Of a DNA stretch of 64,000 bases, positions 33,344-42,050 are shown one piece after another. The position numbers and the translations under genes were made by a program. Each line of letters starts with the position of its first letter. The first letter of the stretch is position 1. The DNA comes from Pedobacter ghigonis (GTDB taxonomy: Bacteria > Bacteroidota > Bacteroidia > Sphingobacteriales > Sphingobacteriaceae), in contig NZ_CAESCM010000009.1 in NCBI RefSeq assembly GCF_903166585.1, positions 124,001-188,000 of the forward strand, given 5' to 3'. Under the pieces are notes generated by a model. That model ran no database searches and was not told where the DNA came from. It worked only from the letters and a program-made list of their open reading frames with translations.

Positions 33344-34423
33344 TTAATTAACAGAAACTGAAGCTTTAACGCTCATACCCGGGCGTAATTTAGCCAGCAA
33401 TTCTTTTGATGGATGGATTTTGATTTTTACCGGAACACGTTGTACAACTTTAACGAAGTTACCAGTAGCATTGTCAGGAGGCAATAAAGAGCCTTTAGCG
33501 CCTGTAATCGGTGCAAAATTATATACTTCACCTTCAATTTTTTCGTCAGGATAAGCATCTACTTCAATCTCTACTTTTGAGCCTGATTTGATTTTCTCCA
33601 ACTGGGTTTCTTTAAAATTGGCTGTAACGTAAATGCTGCCGTCGTTTACTACCGAGAATAACGACTGACCAGCTTGTACCAACTGACCTTTTTGTACATT
33701 CTTTTTAGAAACAATACCAGAAGCCGGTGCTTTAATATCGGTATATGAAAGTTGTAAGGTAGCAAAATCGATATCGCTTTGGCGCTGACTGATGACATTG
33801 CTGCTAACTGCCAGTTGTGATTGGGTGGTACCTACTTGTTTAACCGCAGCATTATATTGATCCTGAGCTGCCTGATAGGCTGCTTGTGCTGCTTGCTTTG
33901 CTGCTTCTGCCGCTTCTTTTGAAGCCTTTGACTGATCGAAAGCCTGTTGAGTGATCGAACCATCTTTTACCAGGTTTGCATAGCGTGCAAAATCTTTCTG
34001 CGCTAAAATTAATTTAACATTTGCCGATTGAACATTAGCCCTTGCAGTTTCTACATTGGCTTTAGCTGTACTCGTATTAGCTTGTGTAGCAATAATCTGC
34101 GATTGCGCTACACCAACACCGGCACTTGCGCCTTTCTGGCCCGATTGCGCCTGTTCTAATTTCACTTTGTAATCGTTATCATCAAGTTTAACCAAAACCT
34201 GACCTTCGGTTACGTGGGTATTTTCTTCGAAATTAATGTCCTTAACATAACCGCCAACACGGGCAACAACCGGACTGATGTCACCATCAATCTGTGCATC
34301 GTCTGTATCTACGTGTTTGCTATAATAATTCCACTCTGTGATACCGAAAACGGCACCTATTACTAGTAAAACGCCTAAAATTATGGGTACTACTAGGCTC
34401 TTTTTTTTCTTTTCAGTTGTCAT
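33344..34423 (-). CDS. emrA: HlyD/EmrA-family periplasmic adaptor
   Basis: 359 aa. A single N-terminal membrane helix (SLVVPIILGVLLVIGAVFGI, after a KKKK stretch) anchors it. A lipoyl-like half (VDTDDAQIDGDISPVVARVGG) is followed by a long alpha-hairpin rich in Ala and Gln (about 85-200), the second lipoyl half (IKAPASGIVSKKNVQKGQLV) and a beta-barrel. It bridges EmrB and the TolC-type channel. Operonic with both. Confidence 0.93.
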   Translation of the reverse strand: MTTEKKKKSLVVPIILGVLLVIGAVFGITEWNYYSKHVDTDDAQIDGDISPVVARVGGYVKDINFEENTHVTEGQVLVKLDDNDYKVKLEQAQSGQKGASAGVGVAQSQIIATQANTSTAKANVETARANVQSANVKLILAQKDFARYANLVKDGSITQQAFDQSKASKEAAEAAKQAAQAAYQAAQDQYNAAVKQVGTTQSQLAVSSNVISQRQSDIDFATLQLSYTDIKAPASGIVSKKNVQKGQLVQAGQSLFSVVNDGSIYVTANFKETQLEKIKSGSKVEIEVDAYPDEKIEGEVYNFAPITGAKGSLLPPDNATGNFVKVVQRVPVKIKIHPSKELLAKLRPGMSVKASVSVN

Positions 34424-34431
34424 TGCTGTAT

Positions 34432-35751
34432 TTATTGCGTTATTTTTCCTGTTGATTTTAATAAGGTATAGTAAGCCAAACCAGCGTCGGCTTTTGCTAT
34501 TTCTAAGTTTATTTTTGCCTGGTACAATAAGGTTTCTGCATCGATACGATCGGTAACAGAAGCCACATTGTTTTTGTATTTCGAAGCCAGTAATTTATCG
34601 TTCTCTGTAGCCTGCGAAATAGAAGTTTCTAAAACCTGAATTTTATTTACGGCTACCTGATAGCTCTGAAAGTTCTTATTGATATCGGTTTTTACCTGAT
34701 CTGATAAAATATCTTTCTGAATGCTAATGGCGTTCTGCTGGATTTTAGCCTCGCTTACTTTGTTTTTATTGGTCCAGAGGTTACCAATGTTCCACGAAAT
34801 GGTAGCACCCAAAGTTACCGGCATTAAGTACTGATTTGTTGGCGGAATAAAATTGCCACTTGGGTTAATATAGTAAAGATTTGCTCCTACACCTACTGTA
34901 GGCAAAGTGTTAGCCTTAATAGTTTTGATGTTAAAACCGGCAACCTTATCTTGTACATCAAGTTGTTTTAGTTCCTGGCGGTTGGCCATAGCTAAACCAA
35001 TATACTCGTTAAGCGAACCTGCCGCTTTTAAACCAGCGCTCGGATCGGTAATTTTAATTTCAGTATCTTCTGGTAAACCCAAAAGGATATCTAAATTGTA
35101 ATTAATTACCTTGCGGTTGCTTTCGATATCCATTTGCGTAAGCGTAACATTGGCCTGCTGCAACTGAAAACGCAATACATCGTTTTTGGTTACAATACCT
35201 TGCTCAAAGAAACGCTGTGCCTGCTTAATCTGGGCTGCAATGGCCTCTAAATTCTGATCAACCACTTTTCTGCTCTGCAAAACTTTATACAAAGCATAAT
35301 AAGTATTAATTACAGCGTAGGTAATTTCCTCTTTGCTTTTATCGGCATCTAAACGGGCCACGTCGGCCAGGAGTTTAGTTGATTCTTTGGCATACTTTAA
35401 TTTACCACCACCGTAAACCAACTCTTGTACCGCAGCTGTTCCTACAAAAGCATCGGCTCTTTTAGGGAGGTGAAACGAAGATTCGCTTCCCGGTAAGGTA
35501 AAAGTGGTGGTCGGGATTTCGGCATGATTGTACATAAAGCTGGCGTTAGCAGTAGGTAAAGCATTATCTTTTACCACGGCCAGTTGTGCAACCGCCTCAT
35601 CAATTTTGTTCTGCGAGAGTTTTAAGTTTTTACTATTGGCTATGCCAAGTTCTATTGCCTGATTAATATTTAATTCCTTGCTGCCTTGTGCAAATAAAGC
35701 CGCCGGAACTAATGATGCCACAAGCATTAATCTTATTGATTTGGGTATCAT
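34432..35751 (-). CDS. TolC-family outer-membrane channel
   Basis: 439 aa with signal peptide (ends ALFAQG). Two outer-membrane-efflux repeats with coiled-coil helices (QIKQAQRFFEQGIVTKNDVLRF and TLLYQAKINLEIAKADAGLA) show the TolC fold. It supplies the outer-membrane exit for the EmrAB pair. Its 5' end overlaps the stop of the TetR gene by 4 nt, so regulator and pump are cotranslated. Confidence 0.92.
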   Translation of the reverse strand: MIPKSIRLMLVASLVPAALFAQGSKELNINQAIELGIANSKNLKLSQNKIDEAVAQLAVVKDNALPTANASFMYNHAEIPTTTFTLPGSESSFHLPKRADAFVGTAAVQELVYGGGKLKYAKESTKLLADVARLDADKSKEEITYAVINTYYALYKVLQSRKVVDQNLEAIAAQIKQAQRFFEQGIVTKNDVLRFQLQQANVTLTQMDIESNRKVINYNLDILLGLPEDTEIKITDPSAGLKAAGSLNEYIGLAMANRQELKQLDVQDKVAGFNIKTIKANTLPTVGVGANLYYINPSGNFIPPTNQYLMPVTLGATISWNIGNLWTNKNKVSEAKIQQNAISIQKDILSDQVKTDINKNFQSYQVAVNKIQVLETSISQATENDKLLASKYKNNVASVTDRIDAETLLYQAKINLEIAKADAGLAYYTLLKSTGKITQ

Positions 35752-36377
35752 CTTTTCGTTGTTAAATAAACTTTTGTTAGGTGTTGCAAGTGGGTTATGG
35801 CCCGCTCCTTAATCATTTTTTTGTCTTTCGGATTGTTCAGATCGAAGTTAGAGCAGGATAGGATTTTATTCGGCGCGATTACAACATTGGAAATCGTTCC
35901 CATAATGGTTGCAATGATCATGCGCACATCAACATCCTTGTTAAAAGAACCATCCTCAATCCCATCGGTAATGATGCGATCAATCAGCTGCATATTCTGC
36001 CCCATAGCATCTTTAATTTTATCGTACATCTCTGGCCGCTGGGTTAAAGACAACTCCCGGTGCATCATTTTATGAAAGGCAGTATTGTTCAGGATCCGGT
36101 TTACATAACCTTCAATAACTTTATGAAGTTTTTCAATTGCTGATATCTTATCCTCGTTAATGATTTTTAGCTGAGATGCGAAACTGGCAATACGCTCGTT
36201 CATTATCTCTACAAAAACCCCTTCTTTCGAACCGAAATAATAATTTATCATGGCCATGTTCGCTCCCGATTCCTTTGAAATCTGGCGGGTAGAAGTTCCC
36301 TCGTACCCCGTTTCGCAAAACAGCTTTTCTGCTGCTTCCAAAATGGCCTGTCTTTTATCTACTTTTTCTGTTTTCAT
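35748..36377 (-). CDS. TetR/AcrR-family repressor of the efflux operon
   Basis: 209 aa. An N-terminal TetR HTH (about residues 8-55: AILEAAEKLFCETGYEGTSTRQISKESGANMAMINYYFGSKEG) and a variable helical ligand-binding domain. It is the first gene of the operon tetR-tolC-emrA-emrB. A perfect 8+8 palindrome lies over its promoter, so autorepression and control of the pump are expected. The inducer is unknown. Confidence 0.93.
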   Translation of the reverse strand: MKTEKVDKRQAILEAAEKLFCETGYEGTSTRQISKESGANMAMINYYFGSKEGVFVEIMNERIASFASQLKIINEDKISAIEKLHKVIEGYVNRILNNTAFHKMMHRELSLTQRPEMYDKIKDAMGQNMQLIDRIITDGIEDGSFNKDVDVRMIIATIMGTISNVVIAPNKILSCSNFDLNNPKDKKMIKERAITHLQHLTKVYLTTKR

Positions 36378-36393
36378 TTTCTTTTTGACGACA

Positions 36394-36425
36394 CAAAATT
36401 AATCAAACGATTGATTAACTTGCAA
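36394..36425 (-). promoter_or_regulatory. Promoter of the TetR-efflux operon
   Basis: On the minus strand TTG (36425-36423), 21 bases, then TAATTTTG (36401-36394) fit the Bacteroidota promoter. The ATG of tetR is about 17 bases downstream. Confidence 0.65.
36399..36418. promoter_or_regulatory. TetR operator palindrome
   Basis: TTAATCAA-ACGA-TTGATTAA, a perfect 8-bp inverted repeat, fills most of the spacer between the -33 and -7 boxes and overlaps the -7 box. This is where a TetR repressor would block RNA polymerase. Confidence 0.75.
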
Positions 36426-36495
36426 GTGTTTATGTACTTCTTTTACATTATCTTGATAAAACCCTAATTTTAAATGCAATTATCCTCCTTAAAGC

Positions 36496-38991
36496 ATGAA
36501 AAATAAATTCTTCGCCACCATAACAGCATTAGGTATCTGTTTGATTCTATATGCCTTCAACGTTAGAAGACACCGGAATGAAGCGGCCTGGATCAGGATA
36601 AATTTGCTTGGTTACCCAACAGAAAGCATTAAAGTAGCCGTATGGGCAAGTAAAACAGATCAGATACCTAATCGCTTCGAAATCCTGGAACAGGAAACAA
36701 ATGCTGTTGTATATTCCTCAACCAATATTAAAAGCTTTGGTAGCTACGGGCCTTTTAAACAAACCGCCCGGTTAACTTTTAGCGATTTTGAAAGGAAGGG
36801 TAGATTTTATATCCGTGCCGCCGGAGCCACTTCGCCCCTGCTGTTAATTAATAATGATGTTTACAAAGGAGCTGCCGACTTTTGTTTACGCTATATGCGA
36901 CAGCAACGCAGCGGATTTAATCCTTATTTAAAAGACAGCTGCCATACACACGATGGTTTTGTGCTTTACGGCACCAAAGCAGGGATTAAAGATAGTACCC
37001 ATTTCGATGCCTCGGGTGGCTGGCATGATGCCAGTGACTACCTGCAATACGCAACCACATCGGCAAATGCCACTTACCACCTGTTAATGGCTTATCGCGA
37101 TTTTCCTCAGGTTTTTGGCGATACCCAACAAGCCAATGGCCTGGATGGAAAAAATGGGAAGGCCGATGTTTTAGATGAAGCCAAATGGGGACTTGACTGG
37201 TTGCTGAAAATGCATCCGAAGCAGAACGTCATGTTTAATCAGCTGGCCGATGATCGCGATCACATCAGCATGCGCATTCCAAAAGAAGATAATCAATATG
37301 GCAAAGGTTTCGAGCGCCCCTTGTATTTTATAACCGGCGAACCTCAACAGCGTGGTAAACTGATGAACAACACCACCGGCACAAGCTCTACAGCAGCTAA
37401 ATTTACAAGCGCTTTTAACCTGGGTGCCGTATTGTTTAAAGGTATAGATCAACAATATGCCCAAACACTAACTCATAAAGCCCTGAGTGCCTATCGCTAT
37501 GCTTTACTGAAACCGGGTGTAACCCAAACTGTTTCGGTAAAATCGCCTTACATTTATGCTGAAGACAATTGGATCGACGATATGGAGCTCGCCGAAGCGT
37601 CGTTTAACTTTGGCAAAGAAAAACCCGACCGGAATAAGGCCAGGCTTGCCTTAAAGTATGCCAAACATGAAACCGTTACGCCCTGGTTCCAGAAAGATAC
37701 TGCAGCACACTATCAGTACTACCCTTTTATCAATTTGGGTCATTACGAAGTGGCTAAACAGGGCGAAGGTACAACCACAGGATACTATAAAACAGGTATA
37801 GAACAGGTATGGAACCGGGCCAAAAACAATGCTTTTTACCGCGGCATCCCCTTTATCTGGTGCAGCAACAATTTAATGGTTGCTTTTGCTATGCAATGTA
37901 ACTGGTATGCAGCATTAAGTGGCGATAATACTTTTGCTGAACTGGCGCAAGCCAATTTCGACTGGATTTTTGGCTGCAATCCCTGGGGCACCAGTATGGT
38001 TTACGGCCTCCCACAATGGGGCGATACGCCAATCGATCCACATTCGGCCTTTACCCATTTGAAAAATTATCCGATTGACGGCGGATTAGTTGACGGCCCT
38101 GTTTACACCAACATTTACAAGGGGCTGATTGGCATTAAATTAAACGAAGCAGATGAATACGCTGATTTTCAAAGTGATTTAGCGGTTTACCATGATGACT
38201 ATGGCGATTACAGCACCAACGAACCTACTATGGACGGCACAGCATCGCTAATCTATTTGCTGGCAGCCAAGGCAGCCCAGGCTAAATCTACTGACCATAA
38301 AACTAAAAGTCTGGGCGCAATCATCCGCCGCGATTCTACACAAAAGAAAATACATTTGGTTTTTACTGGTGATGAATTTGCCAATGGCGGAGAAAAAATC
38401 AGGACAGTATTAGCACAGGAAGGGGTAAAAGCATCATTCTTTTTAACCGGAAATTTTTACCGGAACAAAAACTTCAGCGCCCTGATTAAAGGTCTCAAAA
38501 AAGATGGGCATTATTTGGGCCCGCATTCAGATAAACACCTGTTATACTGCGATTGGGAGAAACGTGATAGTTTACTGCTAACCCAAGCCACATTTGTAAA
38601 CGATCTAAAAGCCAATTATAATGCCATGGAGGCTTTTGGTATAAGCAAACAAGCAGCACGGTATTTTTTACCTCCATATGAGTGGTATAACCAAACCATT
38701 GCCAACTGGACAAATGAGCAAGGTTTGCAACTGGTTAACTTTACGCCCGGAACGCGGTCGAACGCCGATTACACCTACCCGCAAATGGGAAAAAGTTATC
38801 GCACCAGCGAAGAAATATATCGATCAATCACCACTTTTAACGAGACAAAGCCAAATGGTTTAAATGGATTTATTTTGTTGTTGCACATCGGCACTGATGC
38901 CCGAAGAACTGATAAATTTTATAACCGTTTACCCGAACTCATTGGCTATTTAAAAAACAAGGGTTATAAATTAGACCGAATTGATAATTAA
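36496..38991 (+). CDS. GH9 glycoside hydrolase fused to a polysaccharide-deacetylase-like domain
   Basis: 831 aa, exported (hydrophobic N-terminus about 5-22). Residues about 33-115 form a CelD-type Ig-like domain (WIRINLLGYP...). Residues about 120-600 form a GH9 (alpha/alpha)6 barrel with base Asp in FDASGGWHDASDYLQY, the GCNPWGTSMVYG substrate loop and acid Glu near 576 in DYSTNEPTMDGTAS. A linker leads to a NodB/CE4-like domain (about 617-831). There the usual TFDDG is TGDEFANGG, with the His pair kept as GPHSDKH and a late LLHIGTD. GH9 enzymes cut beta-1,4-glucans, and CE4 removes acetyl groups from polysaccharides. A single protein for acetylated glucans or chitosan-like polymers is plausible. 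Confidence 0.85.
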   Translation: MKNKFFATITALGICLILYAFNVRRHRNEAAWIRINLLGYPTESIKVAVWASKTDQIPNRFEILEQETNAVVYSSTNIKSFGSYGPFKQTARLTFSDFERKGRFYIRAAGATSPLLLINNDVYKGAADFCLRYMRQQRSGFNPYLKDSCHTHDGFVLYGTKAGIKDSTHFDASGGWHDASDYLQYATTSANATYHLLMAYRDFPQVFGDTQQANGLDGKNGKADVLDEAKWGLDWLLKMHPKQNVMFNQLADDRDHISMRIPKEDNQYGKGFERPLYFITGEPQQRGKLMNNTTGTSSTAAKFTSAFNLGAVLFKGIDQQYAQTLTHKALSAYRYALLKPGVTQTVSVKSPYIYAEDNWIDDMELAEASFNFGKEKPDRNKARLALKYAKHETVTPWFQKDTAAHYQYYPFINLGHYEVAKQGEGTTTGYYKTGIEQVWNRAKNNAFYRGIPFIWCSNNLMVAFAMQCNWYAALSGDNTFAELAQANFDWIFGCNPWGTSMVYGLPQWGDTPIDPHSAFTHLKNYPIDGGLVDGPVYTNIYKGLIGIKLNEADEYADFQSDLAVYHDDYGDYSTNEPTMDGTASLIYLLAAKAAQAKSTDHKTKSLGAIIRRDSTQKKIHLVFTGDEFANGGEKIRTVLAQEGVKASFFLTGNFYRNKNFSALIKGLKKDGHYLGPHSDKHLLYCDWEKRDSLLLTQATFVNDLKANYNAMEAFGISKQAARYFLPPYEWYNQTIANWTNEQGLQLVNFTPGTRSNADYTYPQMGKSYRTSEEIYRSITTFNETKPNGLNGFILLLHIGTDARRTDKFYNRLPELIGYLKNKGYKLDRIDN

Positions 38992-39036
38992 TTGGAATAT
39001 TGGTGCTAATCACAAATTAAAATTTAAAATAAATAT

Positions 39037-39044
39037 TAACTTTG
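39037..39044 (+). promoter_or_regulatory. -7 box before a small membrane protein gene
   Basis: TAACTTTG, 19 bases before the ATG at 39064. Confidence 0.5.
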
Positions 39045-39063
39045 CCTCCAAATAATAAAAAAC

Positions 39064-39249
39064 ATGAGTGTACAAGAGAACAGCAGCAATAATTTTAACT
39101 GGTTATATTATGCTTTAGGTTTATTCTTCGGAGTTTTAACTGGAGCAATCATTACACAAAACTACATTTTCGCTTTATTAGGTGGTGTTTTAGGTTTGTT
39201 AACAGCAGGCTTATTTTTAAACGCTATCGTTAAAGGTAGAAAATACTAA
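39064..39249 (+). CDS. Small two-helix membrane protein
   Basis: 61 aa. Two hydrophobic helices (about residues 14-33 and 35-54) separated by a short QNY turn, with a basic tail (VKGRKY). It has a clear promoter box and smooth codon use, so it is likely real. I do not recognise a named family with certainty. The helix hairpin with small residues (GxxxG-like spacing) suggests an oligomerising membrane protein. Confidence 0.7.
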   Translation: MSVQENSSNNFNWLYYALGLFFGVLTGAIITQNYIFALLGGVLGLLTAGLFLNAIVKGRKY

Positions 39250-39319
39250 TTCATTTTTATTTACGTATAAGCCCTAAAGTGCTGATGCGCTTTATAGGTT
39301 ACGTCTTAATTCACAGCAG

Positions 39320-39883
39320 ATGAAACATATATTCATTGTTGTTTTCGCTCTTATATGCTTTAGTGCAAAGGCTCAACAGGCCACAGAAGTAAAATTCCCG
39401 GCTGCAGACTCTAGTCCTGCAGATATTGTATATTTTCCCTTAAATGCACCAAAAGCAAAAGCCGGCGATTTAACAAAACCGGTAATTAAGGTTGTTTATT
39501 CCCGTCCACAGAAAAAAGGGCGCGATATTTTTGGTGTTTTAGAGCAGTACGGAACGGTTTGGCGTTTTGGTGCCAACGAAAGCACCGAGATCCGTTTCTT
39601 TAAAAAGGTAAACATAGGCGGAAAGAAAATCAAAGCAGGCACTTATAGCTTATTTGCCATCCCTAATAAAGATACCTGGACCATTATTATTAATAGTGAA
39701 ACAGATAAATGGGGAGCATTTAGCTATAACCAGGCTAAAGATATCGTAAGGGTAAATGTTCCGGTTAAAACTTTGGCTAAACCAATAGAATATTTCTCTT
39801 TAACTTTTACCCCCGCAACCGAAGGCGCCACCCTGATTGCCGGCTGGGATAAAACACAAATAGAATTGCCGATAAACTTTTAA
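39320..39883 (+). CDS. DUF2911 domain exported protein
   Basis: 187 aa with signal peptide (ends CFSAKAQ). The DUF2911 core is recognisable: VVYSRPQKKGRDIFGVLEQYGTVWRFGANESTEI followed by AGTYSLFAIPNKDTWTIIIN. Beta-rich, periplasmic or surface, widespread in Bacteroidota, no known activity. It is followed by a terminator. Confidence 0.88.
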   Translation: MKHIFIVVFALICFSAKAQQATEVKFPAADSSPADIVYFPLNAPKAKAGDLTKPVIKVVYSRPQKKGRDIFGVLEQYGTVWRFGANESTEIRFFKKVNIGGKKIKAGTYSLFAIPNKDTWTIIINSETDKWGAFSYNQAKDIVRVNVPVKTLAKPIEYFSLTFTPATEGATLIAGWDKTQIELPINF

Positions 39884-39904
39884 GATCAGCATAACTTTAA
39901 ATAC

Positions 39905-39937
39905 GAAAGGCCCGGTTTTTACACCAGGCCTTTTTTG
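39905..39937 (+). terminator. Terminator after DUF2911
   Basis: AAAGGCC...GGCCTTT with a following run of Ts. Confidence 0.75.
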
Positions 39938-39958
39938 CATTTAACATAAAACTAAAAT

Positions 39959-40417
39959 TTAAACCAGTTTTTTAGCCTGGCTTTCGCTGGTAACGAAAAC
40001 TTTGTATACCTGAGTAATTTTCCACTCTCCTTCTTTATTTTTCTCCATAATTACAAAGTTCTGTTGTGCACCATCAAACAGCTCGTAATTTACATCTACA
40101 CGGGCAATAACCAACGCATCTGTTTCAGAAACGATGGTAGAGCTGATGTTACAGTCTTTTTGTATTACGCCTTCATCTTTTTTCATTTGAGCCAGAACCT
40201 CACTTGCTTTGTGCTTTATCACCCTCACATCCCTGTTCGATGTAAATACGGCATCATCACTTAAAACAGCTTTTAACTTCTTGTAGTCAGAATTCATATA
40301 GCTATCCATAAAGTAATTAATAACCGATTTATGGCTTGCAGTGGGTTTTTCCGCTGCTAAAACATTATTTGTGATTGTAATACCTAGTAATAGAATCACC
40401 AAAGCTTTTAGTTTCAT
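39959..40417 (-). CDS. NTF2-like (lumazine-binding type) exported protein
   Basis: 152 aa. Signal peptide ends NNVLAAE. The mature domain fits the NTF2-like alpha+beta fold used by Bacteroidota lumazine-binding-like proteins: helix SVINYFMDSYMNSDYKKLKAVLSDDAVFTSN, then strands and a closing FVIMEKNKEGEWKITQVYKVF. No catalytic residues can be assigned, so the function is unknown. It is convergent with DUF2911 and downstream of the susCD terminator. Confidence 0.75.
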   Translation of the reverse strand: MKLKALVILLLGITITNNVLAAEKPTASHKSVINYFMDSYMNSDYKKLKAVLSDDAVFTSNRDVRVIKHKASEVLAQMKKDEGVIQKDCNISSTIVSETDALVIARVDVNYELFDGAQQNFVIMEKNKEGEWKITQVYKVFVTSESQAKKLV

Positions 40418-40514
40418 AACTATCTGTGTTTTTTTATTAAAGATCGGCTACAACGCAGAATAATAATATGCCGATAACACCATAATTATCAGGTAACTAA
40501 AATGTGATACTCCA

Positions 40515-40551
40515 ACAAAAAAGCCCTTTCCAATTGGTTTTGGAAAGGGCT
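40515..40551 (-). terminator. Terminator of the susC-susD operon
   Basis: On the minus strand AGCCCTTTCCA pairs with TGGAAAGGGCT and is followed by TTTTTTG. It starts about 30 bp after the susD stop. Confidence 0.85.
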
Positions 40552-40581
40552 GTAAACTGAATTTAATTCAGCAGAAATGGA

Positions 40582-42039
40582 TTAATAACCTGGGTTTTGC
40601 TGAGGTTTTAAAACCGGATTAGCATCCAGCTCTAACTGAGGAATCGGAGAAACCAATCTGTTATCACCAGACGGAAAGTTTACAATTTTCCAGTGCACGG
40701 TAGAGCCGGTTCTGTCGACACCTTTTTTCGTACGCAACAAATCAAAGAACTTATGTCCTTCGCCATATAATTCTTTATTACGCTCCAACAGTATTTCTTC
40801 AATTAAGGCATTGCCTGTGTTTGTCGAAACAACAGTAGCTACACCAGCACGTTGTTGAATAGCCAATAAAGCTTGTTTAGCGGCAGGTTCGTTATTTAAT
40901 CTGGCTTCTGCTTCTGCCTCTATTAAATACATCTCTGAAGACCGGATTAGCACCTGATTATTAGCAGGAGTAGTTGTAAAGTCGAATTTATTGATCAGAT
41001 ATCCCTCTCCTCTTCTTTTGTAAGCGCCTGTGCTAGCTGCTGCTCCCGGGCTGCTTTTAACCAGAAACTGTTTTTTACGCTCATCGTTTGCGGCAAAAGA
41101 ATTAAAGAAATCATCAGTAACCCTAAAACTCGAATAACCAGAATCGTAAGGATCGTAAAATGATGATACTGCAAGGAAACCCTGGTTATCATCTGTTCTT
41201 ACATTGATAGCATAAATCCACTCGCTAGTTGGATTGTTAAAGCCGGTTAACAATGCAGCGGCGGTACTTAATGGCTTTGCTGCACGGGCTAACTTAGCGT
41301 AGCGGCTGGCTTCGGCCCAATTACCCATGTTTAAATAAACACGAGCTAACATGCCTTGTATTGCAGGAACACTCATCCTGTAAATACTGGTTCGGCCTGC
41401 TGTTGGCAAGTTCGTTTCGGCATATTTCAAATCATCAATAATGAAAGCATACACATCTTTTACTTTGTCTCTGGCAGGTGATGTTTCATCCGGACCTAAA
41501 GGTTTCCTTAAAATCGGTACACCAAGGGCGTCAGGATTCACGGCATAAGGTTGTGCAAACCAACGTACCAACCAAAAATAAGTGTAAGCTCTTAACGCTC
41601 GCGCTTCGGCCAGATATTCTGTTTTTAAGGCATCGGTTATAGGTGCATCCGGGATGTTCACTACAAACTGGTTCGCATTTGAAATTACTTTATAACTGTA
41701 CTGCCACCAGGCATAGACATCGCCATTGTTTACTGTTTCTACAAACTGATATTGTGCTACAAACCGGTTATAATTTCCAGCACCGCTCACAATCATCACA
41801 TCGTTACCCTTAACATCGGCACTTAATATCATATTATTAGTGTAACCCGAAAAGGTAGTCAGATCATAAATACCAGTCATGGCTGCCTGTATTTTTGCTC
41901 CTGATGAAAAAGCATCTTTAGCATTTATTTGCTGTGTAGGGGTTACCTGCAAAAATTCTTTCTTGCAGGATGTTGCTCCAACAAGAAGAAGCATTACTCC
42001 GGTATATATGGCGGTTTTATATGTTTTTATCTTTCTCAT
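40582..42039 (-). CDS. SusD/RagB-family substrate-binding lipoprotein
   Basis: 485 aa. Lipoprotein signal with the lipobox Cys in GATSCKKEFL (about residue 25). N-terminal TPR-like helices and the C-terminal SusD region (SSEMYLIEAEAEARL, LLERNKELYGEGHKFFDLLRT, NPGY end) are typical. Surface lid of the SusC transporter, binding glycans or peptides. Operonic with susC (11-bp gap). No surface glycan-binding protein or glycoside hydrolase is directly attached, so the substrate is not evident. Confidence 0.94.
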   Translation of the reverse strand: MRKIKTYKTAIYTGVMLLLVGATSCKKEFLQVTPTQQINAKDAFSSGAKIQAAMTGIYDLTTFSGYTNNMILSADVKGNDVMIVSGAGNYNRFVAQYQFVETVNNGDVYAWWQYSYKVISNANQFVVNIPDAPITDALKTEYLAEARALRAYTYFWLVRWFAQPYAVNPDALGVPILRKPLGPDETSPARDKVKDVYAFIIDDLKYAETNLPTAGRTSIYRMSVPAIQGMLARVYLNMGNWAEASRYAKLARAAKPLSTAAALLTGFNNPTSEWIYAINVRTDDNQGFLAVSSFYDPYDSGYSSFRVTDDFFNSFAANDERKKQFLVKSSPGAAASTGAYKRRGEGYLINKFDFTTTPANNQVLIRSSEMYLIEAEAEARLNNEPAAKQALLAIQQRAGVATVVSTNTGNALIEEILLERNKELYGEGHKFFDLLRTKKGVDRTGSTVHWKIVNFPSGDNRLVSPIPQLELDANPVLKPQQNPGY

Positions 42040-42050
42040 TACTTTATCAA

